64,000 bases of DNA from assembly GCF_003755185.1 (NCBI RefSeq), contig NZ_RKIC01000009.1, forward strand, positions 806,001 through 870,000, read 5' to 3'. The notes beneath the pieces are model-generated. The model was not told the origin of the DNA. It ran no database searches and saw only the letters and a program-made list of their open reading frames with translations. Below are positions 17,395-26,543 of this stretch, one piece after another. Origin of the DNA: Frigoribacterium sp. PhB24 (GTDB taxonomy: Bacteria > Actinomycetota > Actinomycetes > Actinomycetales > Microbacteriaceae). How positions within the stretch are numbered: position 1 is the stretch's first letter; every line of letters starts with the position of its first letter. Made by a program: the position numbers and the translations under genes.

Positions 17395-18087
17395 TCAGTC
17401 GAGCAGGTCGGGCCGCACCCGGCGGGTGCGTTCGAGCTGCTGCTCGCGACGCCACGCCGCGATGGCCGCGTGGTTGCCGCTCAGCAGCACAGGAGGCACG
17501 TCGAGGCCCCGCCAGGACGCCGGCTTGGTGTAGCTGGGGTACTCGAGCAGGCCGTCTTCGTGGCTCTCTTCGGTGAGGCTCTCGGGATTTCCGACGACAC
17601 CGGGGACGAGTCGGCCGATGGCCTCGATCATCGCCGTGACCGCCACCTCGCCGCCGTTCAGGACGTAGTCGCCGAGACTGATCTCGCGCACGGTAGCCCG
17701 GGTGGCGGCGTGCTCGACGACGCGCTGGTCGATGCCCTCGTAGCGGCCGCAGGTGAAGACCAGGTGCGGCGCGAAGGCGAGCTCACGCGCCGTGGCCTGC
17801 GTGAAGGGCGTCCCCGCCGGCGACGGCACGATCATGATCGTGTCGTCGGGCGTCGACATCTCGCCGAAGACGTGGTCGAGCGCCTCGCCCCAGGGCTCAG
17901 GACGCATGACCATGCCGGCACCGCCGCCATAGGGCGTGTCGTCGACGGTGCGGTGCCGGTCGTGCGTGAAGTCACGAAGATCGTGCACCTCGACGTCGAG
18001 CAGCTTCTGCTGACGGGCCTTGCCGAGAAGCGAGATGTCGAGCACCCCGAAGAACTCGGGGAAGATCGACACGATGTCGATACGCAC
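17395..18087 (-). CDS. trmD: tRNA (guanine-37-N1)-methyltransferase
   Basis: Adds m1G at position 37 of tRNAs and so prevents +1 frameshifting. 230 residues, SPOUT trefoil-knot fold. [28 protein letters not shown]-like [26 protein letters not shown] and the SAM-knot [14 protein letters not shown] with the final EE-S-H ([17 protein letters not shown]) are diagnostic. GTG start at 18087, 3 nt after the rimM stop. Member of the rpsP-khpA-rimM-trmD operon. Confidence 0.97.
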   Translation of the reverse strand: MRIDIVSIFPEFFGVLDISLLGKARQQKLLDVEVHDLRDFTHDRHRTVDDTPYGGGAGMVMRPEPWGEALDHVFGEMSTPDDTIMIVPSPAGTPFTQATARELAFAPHLVFTCGRYEGIDQRVVEHAATRATVREISLGDYVLNGGEVAVTAMIEAIGRLVPGVVGNPESLTEESHEDGLLEYPSYTKPASWRGLDVPPVLLSGNHAAIAAWRREQQLERTRRVRPDLLD

Positions 18088-18090
18088 GAG

Positions 18091-18747
18091 TCAGCGCTCG
18101 TCGTCGGGTGCGGGCGCGGCGTCGGCAGCCGTCTCGTCGTCGCCTGAGACGGGTTCGTCGCCTGAGACGGACTCCTGGTCGGCGACGGGTTCGTCGTCGG
18201 AGTCGTCGGCCAGCTCTTCGAAGAGCCCCTGCGGTGGGGTCACGACGACGACGCCGGCCTGGACGTCGACCTTCGGCACGAGAGCAGAGACGAACGGGAC
18301 GAGCACCTCACCCGTGGCGGTGTCGACCGCGAGCAGATCTTGGGCCGGCATGTGGTCGACCCGGGCCACCGTGCCGACCACGACGCCGTCACGCTCGACA
18401 CGCAGGCCGACCAGCTGGTGGTCGTACCAGGCGTCGTCTTCGTGCGGCAGTTCGTCGGCGTCTTGATCGACCCAGAGGATCGCCTTGACGAGCGACTCGG
18501 CGGCCGTACGGTCGTCGACCCCCTCGAAGAAACCCACCGGGTGGCTGTTGTACCAGCGCAACTCGGTGAGGGTCAGGGTCTGGTCGTGCCATGCACTGTC
18601 GGCGGGGACCTGGAGGCGGAACACGGCACCCGGCACGAAGCGCTGCTCAGGAGTGTCGGTGAAGAGTTCGAGCTTGAGGGCACCCTTGAGGCCGTGGGCC
18701 TTGGTCAGACGGCCCACCCGGAGTTCGGTCTTGCGGTCGGACGGCAC
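18091..18747 (-). CDS. rimM: Ribosome maturation factor RimM
   Basis: Assists 30S head assembly by binding S19. 218 residues: N-terminal barrel with LRVGRLTKAHGLKGALKLEL and a C-terminal PRC-barrel with ITPPQGLF-like VVTPPQGLFEEL. After about residue 183 comes an acidic Asp/Glu/Ser tail of 35 residues with repeated GDEPVSGD units, which is longer than in most homologues. The GTG at 18747 is the only start near the family N-terminus; it is 4 nt past the khpA stop, without a clear ribosome binding site, so coupling is likely. Confidence 0.95.
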   Translation of the reverse strand: MPSDRKTELRVGRLTKAHGLKGALKLELFTDTPEQRFVPGAVFRLQVPADSAWHDQTLTLTELRWYNSHPVGFFEGVDDRTAAESLVKAILWVDQDADELPHEDDAWYDHQLVGLRVERDGVVVGTVARVDHMPAQDLLAVDTATGEVLVPFVSALVPKVDVQAGVVVVTPPQGLFEELADDSDDEPVADQESVSGDEPVSGDDETAADAAPAPDDER

Positions 18748-18751
18748 GGTT

Positions 18752-18988
18752 CTAGAGATCGCCGTCGACGACGTCGACCCGGACGCGCTTGCCGTCGGCC
18801 AGGGCCGTGACCAGGACGCGAAGAGCCTTGGCGGTGCGACCGGCACGCCCGATCACGCGACCGAGGTCGTCCGCGTGGACGTGCACCTCGAGGACGTCGC
18901 CCCGCGGGGAGTTCTTCTCCACGACCTGCACCTCGTCCGGGTGATCGACGATCCCCCGGACGAGGTGTTCGAGTGCAGGTGCGAGCAC
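18752..18988 (-). CDS. khpA: KH-domain RNA-binding protein KhpA
   Basis: 78 residues, one KH domain with the RNA-binding loop GRVIGRAGRTAKALR (GxxG motif GRAG). In other Gram-positive bacteria KhpA acts with KhpB/Jag as a small RNA chaperone affecting division and cell size. Always between rpsP and rimM in actinobacteria. GTG start, 3 nt after the rpsP stop, with GAGGC upstream. Confidence 0.94.
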   Translation of the reverse strand: MLAPALEHLVRGIVDHPDEVQVVEKNSPRGDVLEVHVHADDLGRVIGRAGRTAKALRVLVTALADGKRVRVDVVDGDL

Positions 18989-18991
18989 CGA

Positions 18992-19408
18992 CTACGCCTC
19001 GGTGGTCTCGGCGTCGTCGCTGGACTCGGCGGGAGCCTCGGCCTTGGCCGCGGGCTTCTCGGTCTTGGGCACGAGGACCGGCTTCTTCTTCTCGTCCGCG
19101 ACGAAGGCCTCTTTCGGGGCCTTGGTCTTGACGGTGCTGACGGCGTCGGCGTCGCCCTTGAACTTGCCCCAGTCGCCCGTGAGCTTCAGCAGCGCGGCGA
19201 CCTGCTCGGTCGGCTGGGCGCCGACGCTGAGCCAGTACTGCGCACGCTCGGACTCGACCTCGATGAACGAGGGCTCCTCGGTCGGGTGGTACTTGCCGAT
19301 CTCTTCGATGACGCGACCGTCGCGCTTGGTGCGCGAGTCGGCGACGACGATGCGGTAGTAGGGGGCGCGGATCTTGCCCATGCGCTTGAGACGGATCTTG
19401 ACAGCCAC
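18992..19408 (-). CDS. rpsP: 30S ribosomal protein S16
   Basis: Assembly protein of the 30S subunit. 138 residues. The conserved domain ([20 protein letters not shown] ... GAQPTEQV) ends near residue 82, then a Lys/Ala/Glu-rich extension of about 55 residues follows, common in actinobacteria. GTG start with AGGAG 6 nt upstream. First gene of rpsP-khpA-rimM-trmD. Confidence 0.97.
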   Translation of the reverse strand: MAVKIRLKRMGKIRAPYYRIVVADSRTKRDGRVIEEIGKYHPTEEPSFIEVESERAQYWLSVGAQPTEQVAALLKLTGDWGKFKGDADAVSTVKTKAPKEAFVADEKKKPVLVPKTEKPAAKAEAPAESSDDAETTEA

Positions 19409-19711
19409 AATTCTCCTGTGTGATGTGATGTGGGCGAGTTGCTAGCCGTGAGCGTGGGGGCACACTCGGCTCGAAAGCTCTGATGGGAGTCGAAGGTCGT
19501 CTGATTAGAGGGTCGGACGACAGAAGACTCGACCTCCCATTGTTGCAGACGAAAGGCCATCTGCACGAATTGCGTGTCCTCGTGTCCGGCACCGCGCCTC
19601 CTCGGTGTCACGTGACGCCCCGGGCGGCGACCGACCGCCCGGTCGACGGCCCCCTCGGTCGCCCGGCTGGCAGGATGGACCAGCCCTGACGCCCACGGGA
19701 AGGCCACGCGG
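19409..19711. other. Divergent intergenic region upstream of rpsP and the GCS2 gene
   Basis: 303 bp without a gene. It contains a TCTAAT element on the minus strand (19504-19509) that may be the rpsP -10, a dispersed GCGCCTCCT motif (19594-19602), the 10-bp palindrome GTCACGTGAC (19607-19616) and an inverted repeat CCGGGCGG/CCGCCCGG (19620-19642) just upstream of the plus-strand gene. None is assigned a proven role. Confidence 0.5.
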
Positions 19712-20857
19712 ATGCGCATCGATTTCACGACCTCAGAGCGGTCGACCCTCGGCGTCGAGTGGGAGCTCGCCCTCGTGGACCACGAGTCGGGGGAACTGGC
19801 ACCGCACGCGCCGGCGATCCTCACCGACCTCGCCCACGTCAACGGCGGCGGTCCCGAGCGGCTGACCAACGAGCTGCTGACCAACACGGTCGAGGTCGTC
19901 ACCGGGGTCCACCGTCGGGTGGCGGACGCCGTCGACGACCTGAAGGGCACGATCGACCAGGTCCGCGGACCGGCTTCGGTGCTCGGCGCCGACCTGATGT
20001 GCGCCGGGACGCACCCCTACAGCCGCTACGCCGACCAAGAGGTGACGCCCGACAAGGAGCGCTACGCCACGTTGATCGACCGCACGCGCTGGTGGGGTCG
20101 CCAGATGATGATCTGGGGCGTCCATGTGCACGTCGGCATCGACGACAAGGACAAGGTCCTGCCGATCTCGAACGGCATGCTGACCTACCTGCCGCACTTC
20201 CAGGCCCTGACCGCGTCGAGCCCGTTCTGGGTCGGCGAAGAGACCGGGTACGCCTCGAACCGCGCCCTGATGTTCCAGCAGTTGCCGACGGCGGGCCTGC
20301 CACCCCAGTTCGATTCGTGGTCCGAGTACGAGGCCATGGTCGCCGACATGACCCACACCGGGGTCATCGACGACCACAGCGAACTGCGCTGGGACCTCCG
20401 CCCCTCACCGAAGTGGGGCACCCTCGAGACCCGCGTCTTCGACGGCATCGCGACGACCGACGAACTCGCCGCCGTGACGGCCCTGGTGCAGTGCCTGGTC
20501 GACGACATGTCGGAGCGCCTCGACCGCGGCGAGACCCTGCCGCGCATGCAGCCGTGGTTCGTGCGCGAGAACAAGTGGCGAGCGGCCCGCTACGGCATGG
20601 ACGCCATCGTGATCCAGAACGCGGCCGGCGACGAACGGCTCGTGACGGACGACCTGCGCGAGCTCGTCACCATCCTCGAGCCGGCCGCCGAGCGGCTCGG
20701 TTGCCTCGACGAACTGCACTCGCTCGCCACGATCACCGACCGGGGAGCGAGCTACCAGCGTCAGCTCGCCGTGGCCGCCGCCCACGGGGGCGACCTGCGG
20801 CCCGTCGTCGCGTCGCTCGTGCGCGAGTTCGACGAGGGGCTCTCGGCGGCCGAGTGA
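19712..20857 (+). CDS. Carboxylate-amine ligase of the GCS2/YbdK family
   Basis: 381 residues of the glutamate-cysteine ligase type 2 fold. GVEWELALVD near the N-terminus holds the metal-binding Glu residues; CAGTHPYSRY, MMIWGVHVHVGI and SELRWDLRPSPKWGTLETRVFD are the other family blocks. YbdK-type enzymes show weak gamma-glutamylcysteine synthetase activity in vitro; the true substrate here is unknown, and involvement in thiol synthesis is not supported by neighbours. ATG with GGGAAGG 9 nt upstream. Stands alone between the rpsP promoter region and convergent ffh. Confidence 0.88.
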   Translation: MRIDFTTSERSTLGVEWELALVDHESGELAPHAPAILTDLAHVNGGGPERLTNELLTNTVEVVTGVHRRVADAVDDLKGTIDQVRGPASVLGADLMCAGTHPYSRYADQEVTPDKERYATLIDRTRWWGRQMMIWGVHVHVGIDDKDKVLPISNGMLTYLPHFQALTASSPFWVGEETGYASNRALMFQQLPTAGLPPQFDSWSEYEAMVADMTHTGVIDDHSELRWDLRPSPKWGTLETRVFDGIATTDELAAVTALVQCLVDDMSERLDRGETLPRMQPWFVRENKWRAARYGMDAIVIQNAAGDERLVTDDLRELVTILEPAAERLGCLDELHSLATITDRGASYQRQLAVAAAHGGDLRPVVASLVREFDEGLSAAE

Positions 20858-20889
20858 GGCCCTCGTCCCCGTTCGGGGCCGGGACGCGA

Positions 20890-20924
20890 CGACGCCCGCC
20901 CCGCGGAGAGCGGGACGGGCGTCG
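20890..20924. terminator. Bidirectional terminator between the GCS2 gene and ffh
   Basis: CGACGCCCG-C-CCCGC, loop GGAGA, GCGGG-A-CGGGCGTCG: a 14-bp stem with one mismatch between two convergent genes. A dispersed AGGAGGCGCGGG motif follows at 20931. Confidence 0.8.
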
Positions 20925-20947
20925 GACGTCAGGAGGCGCGGGTCGCG

Positions 20948-22519
20948 TCAACCACGTCCGAGCATCTTCTGCAGCGACGCGAGCTCTTCGGGCGAGGGTG
21001 CCCCACCACCGGCCGTGGCCCCGCCACCGCCGAGCCCGAAGCCCGAACCGCCGGGGGCCGACGACGCCGGCTTGGTGCCGGTGGCGAGGGCCGCGTTCTG
21101 CGCGGCACGCTTGGCCGGGTTGCCGGCCTTCGAGCCCTTCTTCTTGGGCTGGGCCTTCTTGCCGGCGTACGAGGCACCCGGGATCGGCCCCATGCCGGGA
21201 ACCTGAGGGACCCCGCCCTTGGCGACGGTCTTCATCATCTTCGAGGCCTGCTCGAAGCGCTGGACGAGCTGGTTGACGTCGGTGACGGTCATGCCCGAGC
21301 CCCGCGCGATGCGGAGGCGACGCGAGCCGTTGAGCAGCTTCGGCATCGCGCGCTCTTGCCGGGTCATCGACTGGATGATCGCCTCGGTGCGGACGATCTC
21401 GCGTTCGTCGAAGTTGTCGAGCTGCTCACGCATGCCCTTGGCGCCCGGCAGCATGCCGAGCATGCCCTTGATCGAGCCCATCTTGCGCAGTTGTTGCATC
21501 TGCGTGAGGAAGTCGTCGAGCGTGAACGAGTCGGTCGCGATCTTCTGCGCGACCGCCATCGCCTCGTCTTCGTCGAAGGCCTGCTGAGCCTGTTCGATGA
21601 GCGAGAGGATGTCGCCGAGGTCGAGGATGCGGCTCGCCATGCGGTCGGGGTGGAACGGCTCGAAGTCGTCGAGCGACTCGCCCGTCGACGCGAACATGAT
21701 GGGCCGCCCCGTGACCGACGCGACGCTGAGCGCGGCACCACCGCGGGCGTCGCCGTCGAGCTTGGACAGGACGACGCCGGTGAAGTCCACTCCGTCCTGG
21801 AAGGCCTTGGCGGTGGCGACCGCGTCCTGGCCGATCATCGCGTCGATGACGAAGAGCACCTCGTCGGGGTCGACGGCCTTGCGGATGTTCGCGGCCTGCT
21901 TCATGAGCTCGGCGTCGACGCCGAGACGACCGGCCGTGTCGACGATGACCGTGTCGTACTGCTTGTCGCGGGCGTACTTGATGGCCTGCTTGGCCACCTT
22001 GACCGGGTCGCCGACGCCGTTGCCGGGCTCGGGGGCGAAGACGTGCGCGCCGGCCTGCTCGCCCACGACCTGCAGCTGCGTGACGGCGTTCGGGCGCTGG
22101 AGGTCGGCCGCGACGAGCATGGGCGTGTGGCCGTCCTTCGCGAGCCACTTGGCCAGCTTGCCGGCGAGGGTCGTCTTGCCGGCACCCTGCAGGCCCGCGA
22201 GCATGATCACGGTCGGCGGGTTCTTGGCGAACTCGAGCCGACGCTGTTGGCCACCGAGGATCTGCACGAGTTCTTCGTTGACGATCTGGACGACCTGCTG
22301 TGCCGGGTTGAGGGCCTTGCTGACCTCGTCGCCGAGGGCGCGGTCGCGCACCGTGTTCGTGAACGCCTTGACGACGTCGAACGCGACGTCGGCGTCGAGC
22401 AGGGCGCGGCGGATCTCGCGCACGGTGCCGTCGACGTCGGCGGGGCTCAGCTTGCCCTTGTTGCGGAGGTTCTTGAACGTTTCCGCGAGGCGGTCGGAGA
22501 GGGTTCCAAAAGTGGCCAT
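20948..22519 (-). CDS. ffh: Signal recognition particle protein Ffh (SRP54)
   Basis: GTPase that binds signal sequences of nascent membrane proteins with 4.5S RNA and docks to FtsY. 523 residues: N domain, G domain with GLQGAGKTTLAGKLA (P-loop, about 107), DTAGR and TKLDGDARGG, and the Met-rich M domain with LLNGSRRLRIARGSGMTVTDVNQL. The C-terminal 70 residues are a Gly/Ala/Lys tail. A TAAGAT -10-like element on the minus strand (22531-22536) lies 11 nt before the ATG, with no ribosome binding site, so the leader is very short. Confidence 0.98.
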   Translation of the reverse strand: MATFGTLSDRLAETFKNLRNKGKLSPADVDGTVREIRRALLDADVAFDVVKAFTNTVRDRALGDEVSKALNPAQQVVQIVNEELVQILGGQQRRLEFAKNPPTVIMLAGLQGAGKTTLAGKLAKWLAKDGHTPMLVAADLQRPNAVTQLQVVGEQAGAHVFAPEPGNGVGDPVKVAKQAIKYARDKQYDTVIVDTAGRLGVDAELMKQAANIRKAVDPDEVLFVIDAMIGQDAVATAKAFQDGVDFTGVVLSKLDGDARGGAALSVASVTGRPIMFASTGESLDDFEPFHPDRMASRILDLGDILSLIEQAQQAFDEDEAMAVAQKIATDSFTLDDFLTQMQQLRKMGSIKGMLGMLPGAKGMREQLDNFDEREIVRTEAIIQSMTRQERAMPKLLNGSRRLRIARGSGMTVTDVNQLVQRFEQASKMMKTVAKGGVPQVPGMGPIPGASYAGKKAQPKKKGSKAGNPAKRAAQNAALATGTKPASSAPGGSGFGLGGGGATAGGGAPSPEELASLQKMLGRG

Positions 22520-22587
22520 GGTGCGCCCATCTTAACCGACGGTCGGGCTCCTGCGCTGCGTGGCCGCGCCTCCTCGTCTCACCTTTG

Positions 22588-22617
22588 TTGTACCGAGTGC
22601 ATCAATGTGACTACCCT
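22588..22617 (+). promoter_or_regulatory. lipB promoter
   Basis: TTGTAC (22588-22593), 18-bp spacer, TACCCT (22612-22617). The ATG is at 22624, 6 nt past the -10, and there is no ribosome binding site: a leaderless lipB-lipA transcript is expected. Confidence 0.6.
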
Positions 22618-22623
22618 CGGGGC

Positions 22624-23307
22624 ATGACCACGACGCGACGCCTGGGCGTCACGGGCGCCCCGCTCGACTACGACGAGGGCCGGCGCCTGCAGCGAGAACT
22701 CCATGCCGACGTCGTGGCCGGCCGGCTCGACTCGGCCCTCGTCCTCTGCCAGCACCCGTCCGTCTACACGGCCGGCACGCGCACCCGGCAGGCCGACCTG
22801 CCGCGTGACGGCTCCCCCGTCGTCCCGGTCGACCGCGGCGGGCGCATCACCTGGCACGGCCCCGGTCAGCTCGTGGCGTACCCGATCGTGCGCCTGCCCG
22901 AACCGCTCGACGTCGTCGCGCACGTGCGGGCGCTCGAGGCGTGCCTGATCGAGGTCTGCGGGGGCGTGGGCGTTCCGGCCGTCCGCGTCGCGGGGCGCAG
23001 CGGCGCCTGGGTGCGCGGGCCGGTCGTCGACGAGAAGGTCGCGGCGGTCGGCGTGCGGGTGGCCGAGGGGGTCACGATGCACGGCGTCGCCCTGAACTGC
23101 GACGCGGACCTGACTCCCTTCGCGCAGATCGTGCCCTGCGGCATCACCGACGCCGGCGTGACCAGCCTGACCCGCGCCTCCGGGAGGCGCGTGGCCGTCA
23201 CCGACGTCGCCGACGCCCTCGAGACCGCCCTGACCACCTATCTGACCGACCTCGAGACCGCCGGCCGCGCGCCGACCCGACCCGACCCCGTGGGAGCCCA
23301 CCGATGA
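22624..23307 (+). CDS. lipB: Octanoyltransferase (lipoate biosynthesis)
   Basis: Transfers octanoyl from acyl carrier protein to the lipoyl domains of 2-oxoacid dehydrogenases and glycine cleavage H protein. 227 residues. [18 protein letters not shown] is the family motif; the catalytic dyad is Lys in DEKVAAVGV (about K138) and Cys in [12 protein letters not shown] (about C172). The ATG at 22624 is chosen over the upstream one at 22585 because the family N-terminus begins here and the promoter lies just before it. Overlaps lipA by ATGA. Confidence 0.96.
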   Translation: MTTTRRLGVTGAPLDYDEGRRLQRELHADVVAGRLDSALVLCQHPSVYTAGTRTRQADLPRDGSPVVPVDRGGRITWHGPGQLVAYPIVRLPEPLDVVAHVRALEACLIEVCGGVGVPAVRVAGRSGAWVRGPVVDEKVAAVGVRVAEGVTMHGVALNCDADLTPFAQIVPCGITDAGVTSLTRASGRRVAVTDVADALETALTTYLTDLETAGRAPTRPDPVGAHR

Positions 23308-24290
23308 CGACGACCGCCCCCGAGGGCCGACGCCTGCTGCGCGTCGAGGCCCGCAACGCCGAGACCCCGATCGAGAAGAAGCCGACCTGGATCAGGACCA
23401 CCGCCAGGCAGGGCCCCGAGTATCGGGCCCTGACCGAGCTCGTGGTCGACAAGAAACTGCACACCGTCTGCCAGGAGGCCGGCTGCCCCAACATCTTCGA
23501 GTGCTGGGAGGACCGCGAGGCGACGTTCCTGATCGGCGGCTCGCAGTGCACGCGTCGATGCGACTTCTGCCAGATCGACACGGGCAAGCCGAGCCCGGTC
23601 GACCGCCGCGAGCCGCTCTCGGTCGCCGAGTCGGTGCGCGAGATGGGGCTGCGCTACGCGACCGTCACGGGCGTCGCGCGCGACGACCTCGACGACGGAG
23701 GCGCATGGCTGTACGCCGAGACCATCCGTCGCATCCACGAGCTGAACCCGGGCACGGGCGTCGAGATCCTGGTGCCCGACTTCACCGGTCGCCCCGAACT
23801 GCTCGGGCAGGTCTTCGACGCCCGGCCCGAGGTCTTCGCCCACAACGTCGAGACGGTTCCGCGCATCTTCAAGCGCATCCGACCCGCGTTCACCTTCGAG
23901 CGGTCGCTCGACGTCATCACGCAGGGCCACGACGCCGGCCTCGTGACGAAGTCGAATCTCATCCTCGGCATGGGCGAGGAGCGCGACGAGGTGATCGACG
24001 CCCTCGAACGCCTGCGGGAGGCGCACACCGACATCATCACGCTGACCCAGTACCTGCGCCCCAGCCCCCGGCACCTGCCGGTGGCCCGGTGGGTGCATCC
24101 CGACGAGTTCGTCGACTTCCGCGAGATCGCCGAGGACATGGGCTTCAGCGGTGTGCTCGCCGGGCCGCTCGTCCGGTCGTCGTACCGGGCGGGCCGACTC
24201 TGGGCCCGGGCGACCGAGGCGCGCGGCGGGGTCGTGCCCGAGGCGCTGCGACACCTGCTCGAGGCCGGGGCCGGGCGCCAGGCGGTGTGA
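23304..24290 (+). CDS. lipA: Lipoyl synthase (radical SAM)
   Basis: Inserts two sulfur atoms into octanoyl groups made by LipB. 328 residues. Two iron-sulfur clusters: the auxiliary one by C56, C61 and C67 ([15 protein letters not shown]) and the radical SAM cluster by CTRRCDFCQ (C82, C86, C89). The C-terminal [15 protein letters not shown] carries the Arg-Ser-Ser-Tyr motif whose Ser ligates the auxiliary cluster. Translation is coupled to lipB by a 4-bp overlap. Confidence 0.98.
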   Translation: MTTTAPEGRRLLRVEARNAETPIEKKPTWIRTTARQGPEYRALTELVVDKKLHTVCQEAGCPNIFECWEDREATFLIGGSQCTRRCDFCQIDTGKPSPVDRREPLSVAESVREMGLRYATVTGVARDDLDDGGAWLYAETIRRIHELNPGTGVEILVPDFTGRPELLGQVFDARPEVFAHNVETVPRIFKRIRPAFTFERSLDVITQGHDAGLVTKSNLILGMGEERDEVIDALERLREAHTDIITLTQYLRPSPRHLPVARWVHPDEFVDFREIAEDMGFSGVLAGPLVRSSYRAGRLWARATEARGGVVPEALRHLLEAGAGRQAV

Positions 24291-24301
24291 CGGTCGTCGA
24301 G

Positions 24302-24349
24302 GCGGACGCAGGAGGCGCGGGTCGGCCGACCCGCGCCTCCTGCGTCCGC
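24302..24349. terminator. 48-bp perfect palindrome: lipA/ftsY bidirectional terminator
   Basis: A perfect 24-bp inverted repeat with no spacer (arm starts GCGGACGCAGGAGGCGCGGG, then TCGG) lies between the convergent lipA and ftsY genes, 11 bp past the lipA stop and 10 bp past the ftsY stop. Each arm carries one full copy of the dispersed AGGAGGCGCGGG motif, in opposite orientation. Confidence 0.85.
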
Positions 24350-24359
24350 GCCGGGGCGA

Positions 24360-25229
24360 CTACGCGATGAGGTTCTGGACGAACACGTGGGGGGTGAAGC
24401 CCGTCAGGTCGCCGATGCCCTCGCCCTGACCCACGAGCTTGATCGGGATGCCGGTCTGCTCCTGCACCGCGAGCACGAAGCCACCACGGGCCGAACCGTC
24501 GAGCTTCGTCAGCACGAGCCCGGTGACCCCGGCGTGCTCGATGAAGGCCTGGGCCTGCGCCAGGCCGTTCTGGCCGGTGGTCGCGTCGAGCACCAGCAGC
24601 ACCTCGGCGATCTCGGTCTGCTTCTCGACGACGCGCTTGATCTTGCCGAGCTCGTCCATCAGACCCGACTTCGTCTGCAGGCGTCCGGCCGTGTCGATCA
24701 GGACGATCTCGATGCCCTCGCGCATGGCGAGCTCGACCGTCTGGAACGCCACCGACGCCGGGTCCTGCCCCTGCTGCTGCGGGCGGACGATGCGCGCCCC
24801 GGCGCGGTCCGCCCAGGTCGCCACCTGCTCGACGGCCGCCGCGCGGAACGTGTCGGCCGCTCCGACGACGACCGATCGGTCGTAGTTGCGGAGGAACTTG
24901 GCGAACTTGCCGATCGTCGTCGTCTTGCCGACGCCGTTGACGCCGACCATCAGCACCACGGCCGGGCGGGCGCTGAGCTTGAGGGTCGAGTCGAGCGTCG
25001 AGAGCCGCTCTTCGAGGGTCTCACGGAGCATGCGCTTGAGGTCGGCGGGGTCGGTGGTCGAGTAGCGCTGCACCTTCGCCTGCAGGTCGTCGATGATCTG
25101 CTCGGTGACGTCGGGGCCGAAGTCGGCGCCGATCAGGGCGGCCTCGAGGTCGTCCCACGTGGTCTCGTCGATCGTCTTCTTGGCGAACATGCCACGGAGG
25201 GCACCGGAGAGGGACCAGGGAGAAGCCAT
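24360..25229 (-). CDS. ftsY: SRP receptor FtsY
   Basis: Membrane-associated GTPase that receives ribosomes from SRP. 289 residues: short N domain, then the G domain with GVNGVGKTTTIGKFAKFL (P-loop near residue 110), GAADTFRAAAVEQV, DTAGRLQTK and TKLDGSARGG. It lacks the long acidic A domain of the Escherichia coli protein, as usual for actinobacteria. Start chosen at MASPWSLSGALRGMF (25229), with CCAGGGAGAAGCC context; an ATG four codons upstream is an alternative. Confidence 0.97.
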   Translation of the reverse strand: MASPWSLSGALRGMFAKKTIDETTWDDLEAALIGADFGPDVTEQIIDDLQAKVQRYSTTDPADLKRMLRETLEERLSTLDSTLKLSARPAVVLMVGVNGVGKTTTIGKFAKFLRNYDRSVVVGAADTFRAAAVEQVATWADRAGARIVRPQQQGQDPASVAFQTVELAMREGIEIVLIDTAGRLQTKSGLMDELGKIKRVVEKQTEIAEVLLVLDATTGQNGLAQAQAFIEHAGVTGLVLTKLDGSARGGFVLAVQEQTGIPIKLVGQGEGIGDLTGFTPHVFVQNLIA

Positions 25230-25285
25230 GCGGGCCAGCATATTCGGCCCCGGGCGAGACCGCGGACGTGCAGAGGCTGTAAGCT

Positions 25286-25425
25286 CACCGGGTTGAAGGG
25301 GAGTACTCCCGCGCGGTGGCGTCGTCAATACGGAAGAGACCGATCTCGACCCGGTGCACCGGTTCGCGACCGTCCTGATCAGGGCGCGACGCGAGTGGAG
25401 GAGACCTTCGGTACCCGCTGCGTAC
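25286..25425 (+). ncRNA. Structured terC leader RNA, possible metal-sensing riboswitch
   Basis: The 210-bp gap before terC contains a TAAGCT -10-like element (25280-25285) and then CACCGGGTTG (25286-25295), which pairs with CGACCCGGTG (25347-25356) with one G-U pair. Inside this stem lie AAGGGGAGTA and, further on, GTCGTCAATACGG. The GGGGAGTA loop sequence and the position before a TerC-family gene resemble the manganese-sensing yybP-ykoY class, which commonly controls terC/alx genes. I cannot run a covariance model, so class assignment is tentative. Confidence 0.5.
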
Positions 25426-25438
25426 TGGAGGTACACAC

Positions 25439-26455
25439 ATGGACGTCCACTTCTTGACCTGGGCGATCACCATCGCCGGCATCATCGGCCTGTTGTTCTT
25501 CGACTTCTTCAGTCACGTGCGGACGCCGCACGAGCCGACCATCCGCGAGTCGGCCATCTGGTCGGGCGTCTACATCGGCATCGCCATCTTGTTCGGCGTC
25601 GGCGTCGGCGTCTTCTCGAACTGGACCTTCGGTGGCGAGTACTTCGCCGGGTACATCACCGAGAAGGCCCTCTCGGTCGACAACCTGTTCGTCTTCCTGA
25701 TCATCATGACGAGCTTCGCGGTCCCCCGCATCTACCAGCAGAAGGTGCTGCTCGTCGGCATCGCGATCGCCCTGCTGTCGCGCGGTCTGTTCATCGCGGC
25801 CGGCGTCGTCATCATCGAGAACTTCTCCTGGGTCTTCTACCTCTTCGGCATCCTGCTCTTCTGGCTCGCCTACAGCCAGGTCAAGGGCGGTCACGGCGAC
25901 GACGAGAAGGACGAGGCGGACAGCAAGCTGATCCGCGCCCTGCGCCGCGTCATCCCGACCTCGAAGGACTACGACGGCCAGAAGCTGACCACCAAGGTCG
26001 ACGGCAAGCGCCTCTTCACCCCGCTCTTCCTCGTGATGGTCGCCATCGGCCTGACCGACGTCCTGTTCGCCCTCGACTCGATCCCCGCGATCTTCGGCCT
26101 CACGCAGGAGGCCTACATCGTCTTCACGGCGAACGCCTTCTCGTTGCTCGGCCTGCGCCAGCTGTACTTCCTGATCTCGGGCCTGCTCGAGCGGCTGGTC
26201 TACCTGGCCCAGGGCCTCGCGGTGATCCTCGCCTTCATCGGCGTCAAGCTGCTCTTCCACGCCCTGCACGTCAACGAGGTGCCGTTCATCAACGGCGGCG
26301 AGCCGATCACCTGGATCCCCGAGATCCCGATCTGGTTCTCACTGGGCTTCATCGTGCTGACCATCGCCGTCGCGACGGTCGCCAGCCTCGCCAAGACCCG
26401 CCGGGACGCCCGCTCGAAGGCGAGCGTCACGACGAGCACCGACGGCGACCACTGA
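25439..26455 (+). CDS. TerC-family integral membrane protein
   Basis: 338 residues and about nine membrane helices. TerC/Alx proteins have been linked to tellurite resistance and, more recently, manganese export that supports metalation of secreted enzymes. Diagnostic: FFSHVRTPHEPTIRESA, the acidic intramembrane motif EKALSVDNLFVF, and GLTDVLFALDSIPAIFGLT in the second half. A hydrophilic loop (GGHGDDEKDEADSK) splits the two halves. ATG preceded by GGAGG 8 nt upstream. Expression is probably set by the leader RNA just upstream. Confidence 0.93.
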   Translation: MDVHFLTWAITIAGIIGLLFFDFFSHVRTPHEPTIRESAIWSGVYIGIAILFGVGVGVFSNWTFGGEYFAGYITEKALSVDNLFVFLIIMTSFAVPRIYQQKVLLVGIAIALLSRGLFIAAGVVIIENFSWVFYLFGILLFWLAYSQVKGGHGDDEKDEADSKLIRALRRVIPTSKDYDGQKLTTKVDGKRLFTPLFLVMVAIGLTDVLFALDSIPAIFGLTQEAYIVFTANAFSLLGLRQLYFLISGLLERLVYLAQGLAVILAFIGVKLLFHALHVNEVPFINGGEPITWIPEIPIWFSLGFIVLTIAVATVASLAKTRRDARSKASVTTSTDGDH

Positions 26456-26460
26456 CCACC

Positions 26461-26493
26461 CGACGGGCGGCCTCCACCCGGGGCCGCCCGTCG
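26461..26493 (+). terminator. Terminator after terC
   Basis: CGACGGGCGGCC and GGCCGCCCGTCG pair perfectly around a 9-nt loop, 5 bp past the terC stop. Confidence 0.8.
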
Positions 26494-26543
26494 TCACTCC
26501 CCCGCGGCATCCCCGCGACCGCACCACGGAACGGAACACCCCG

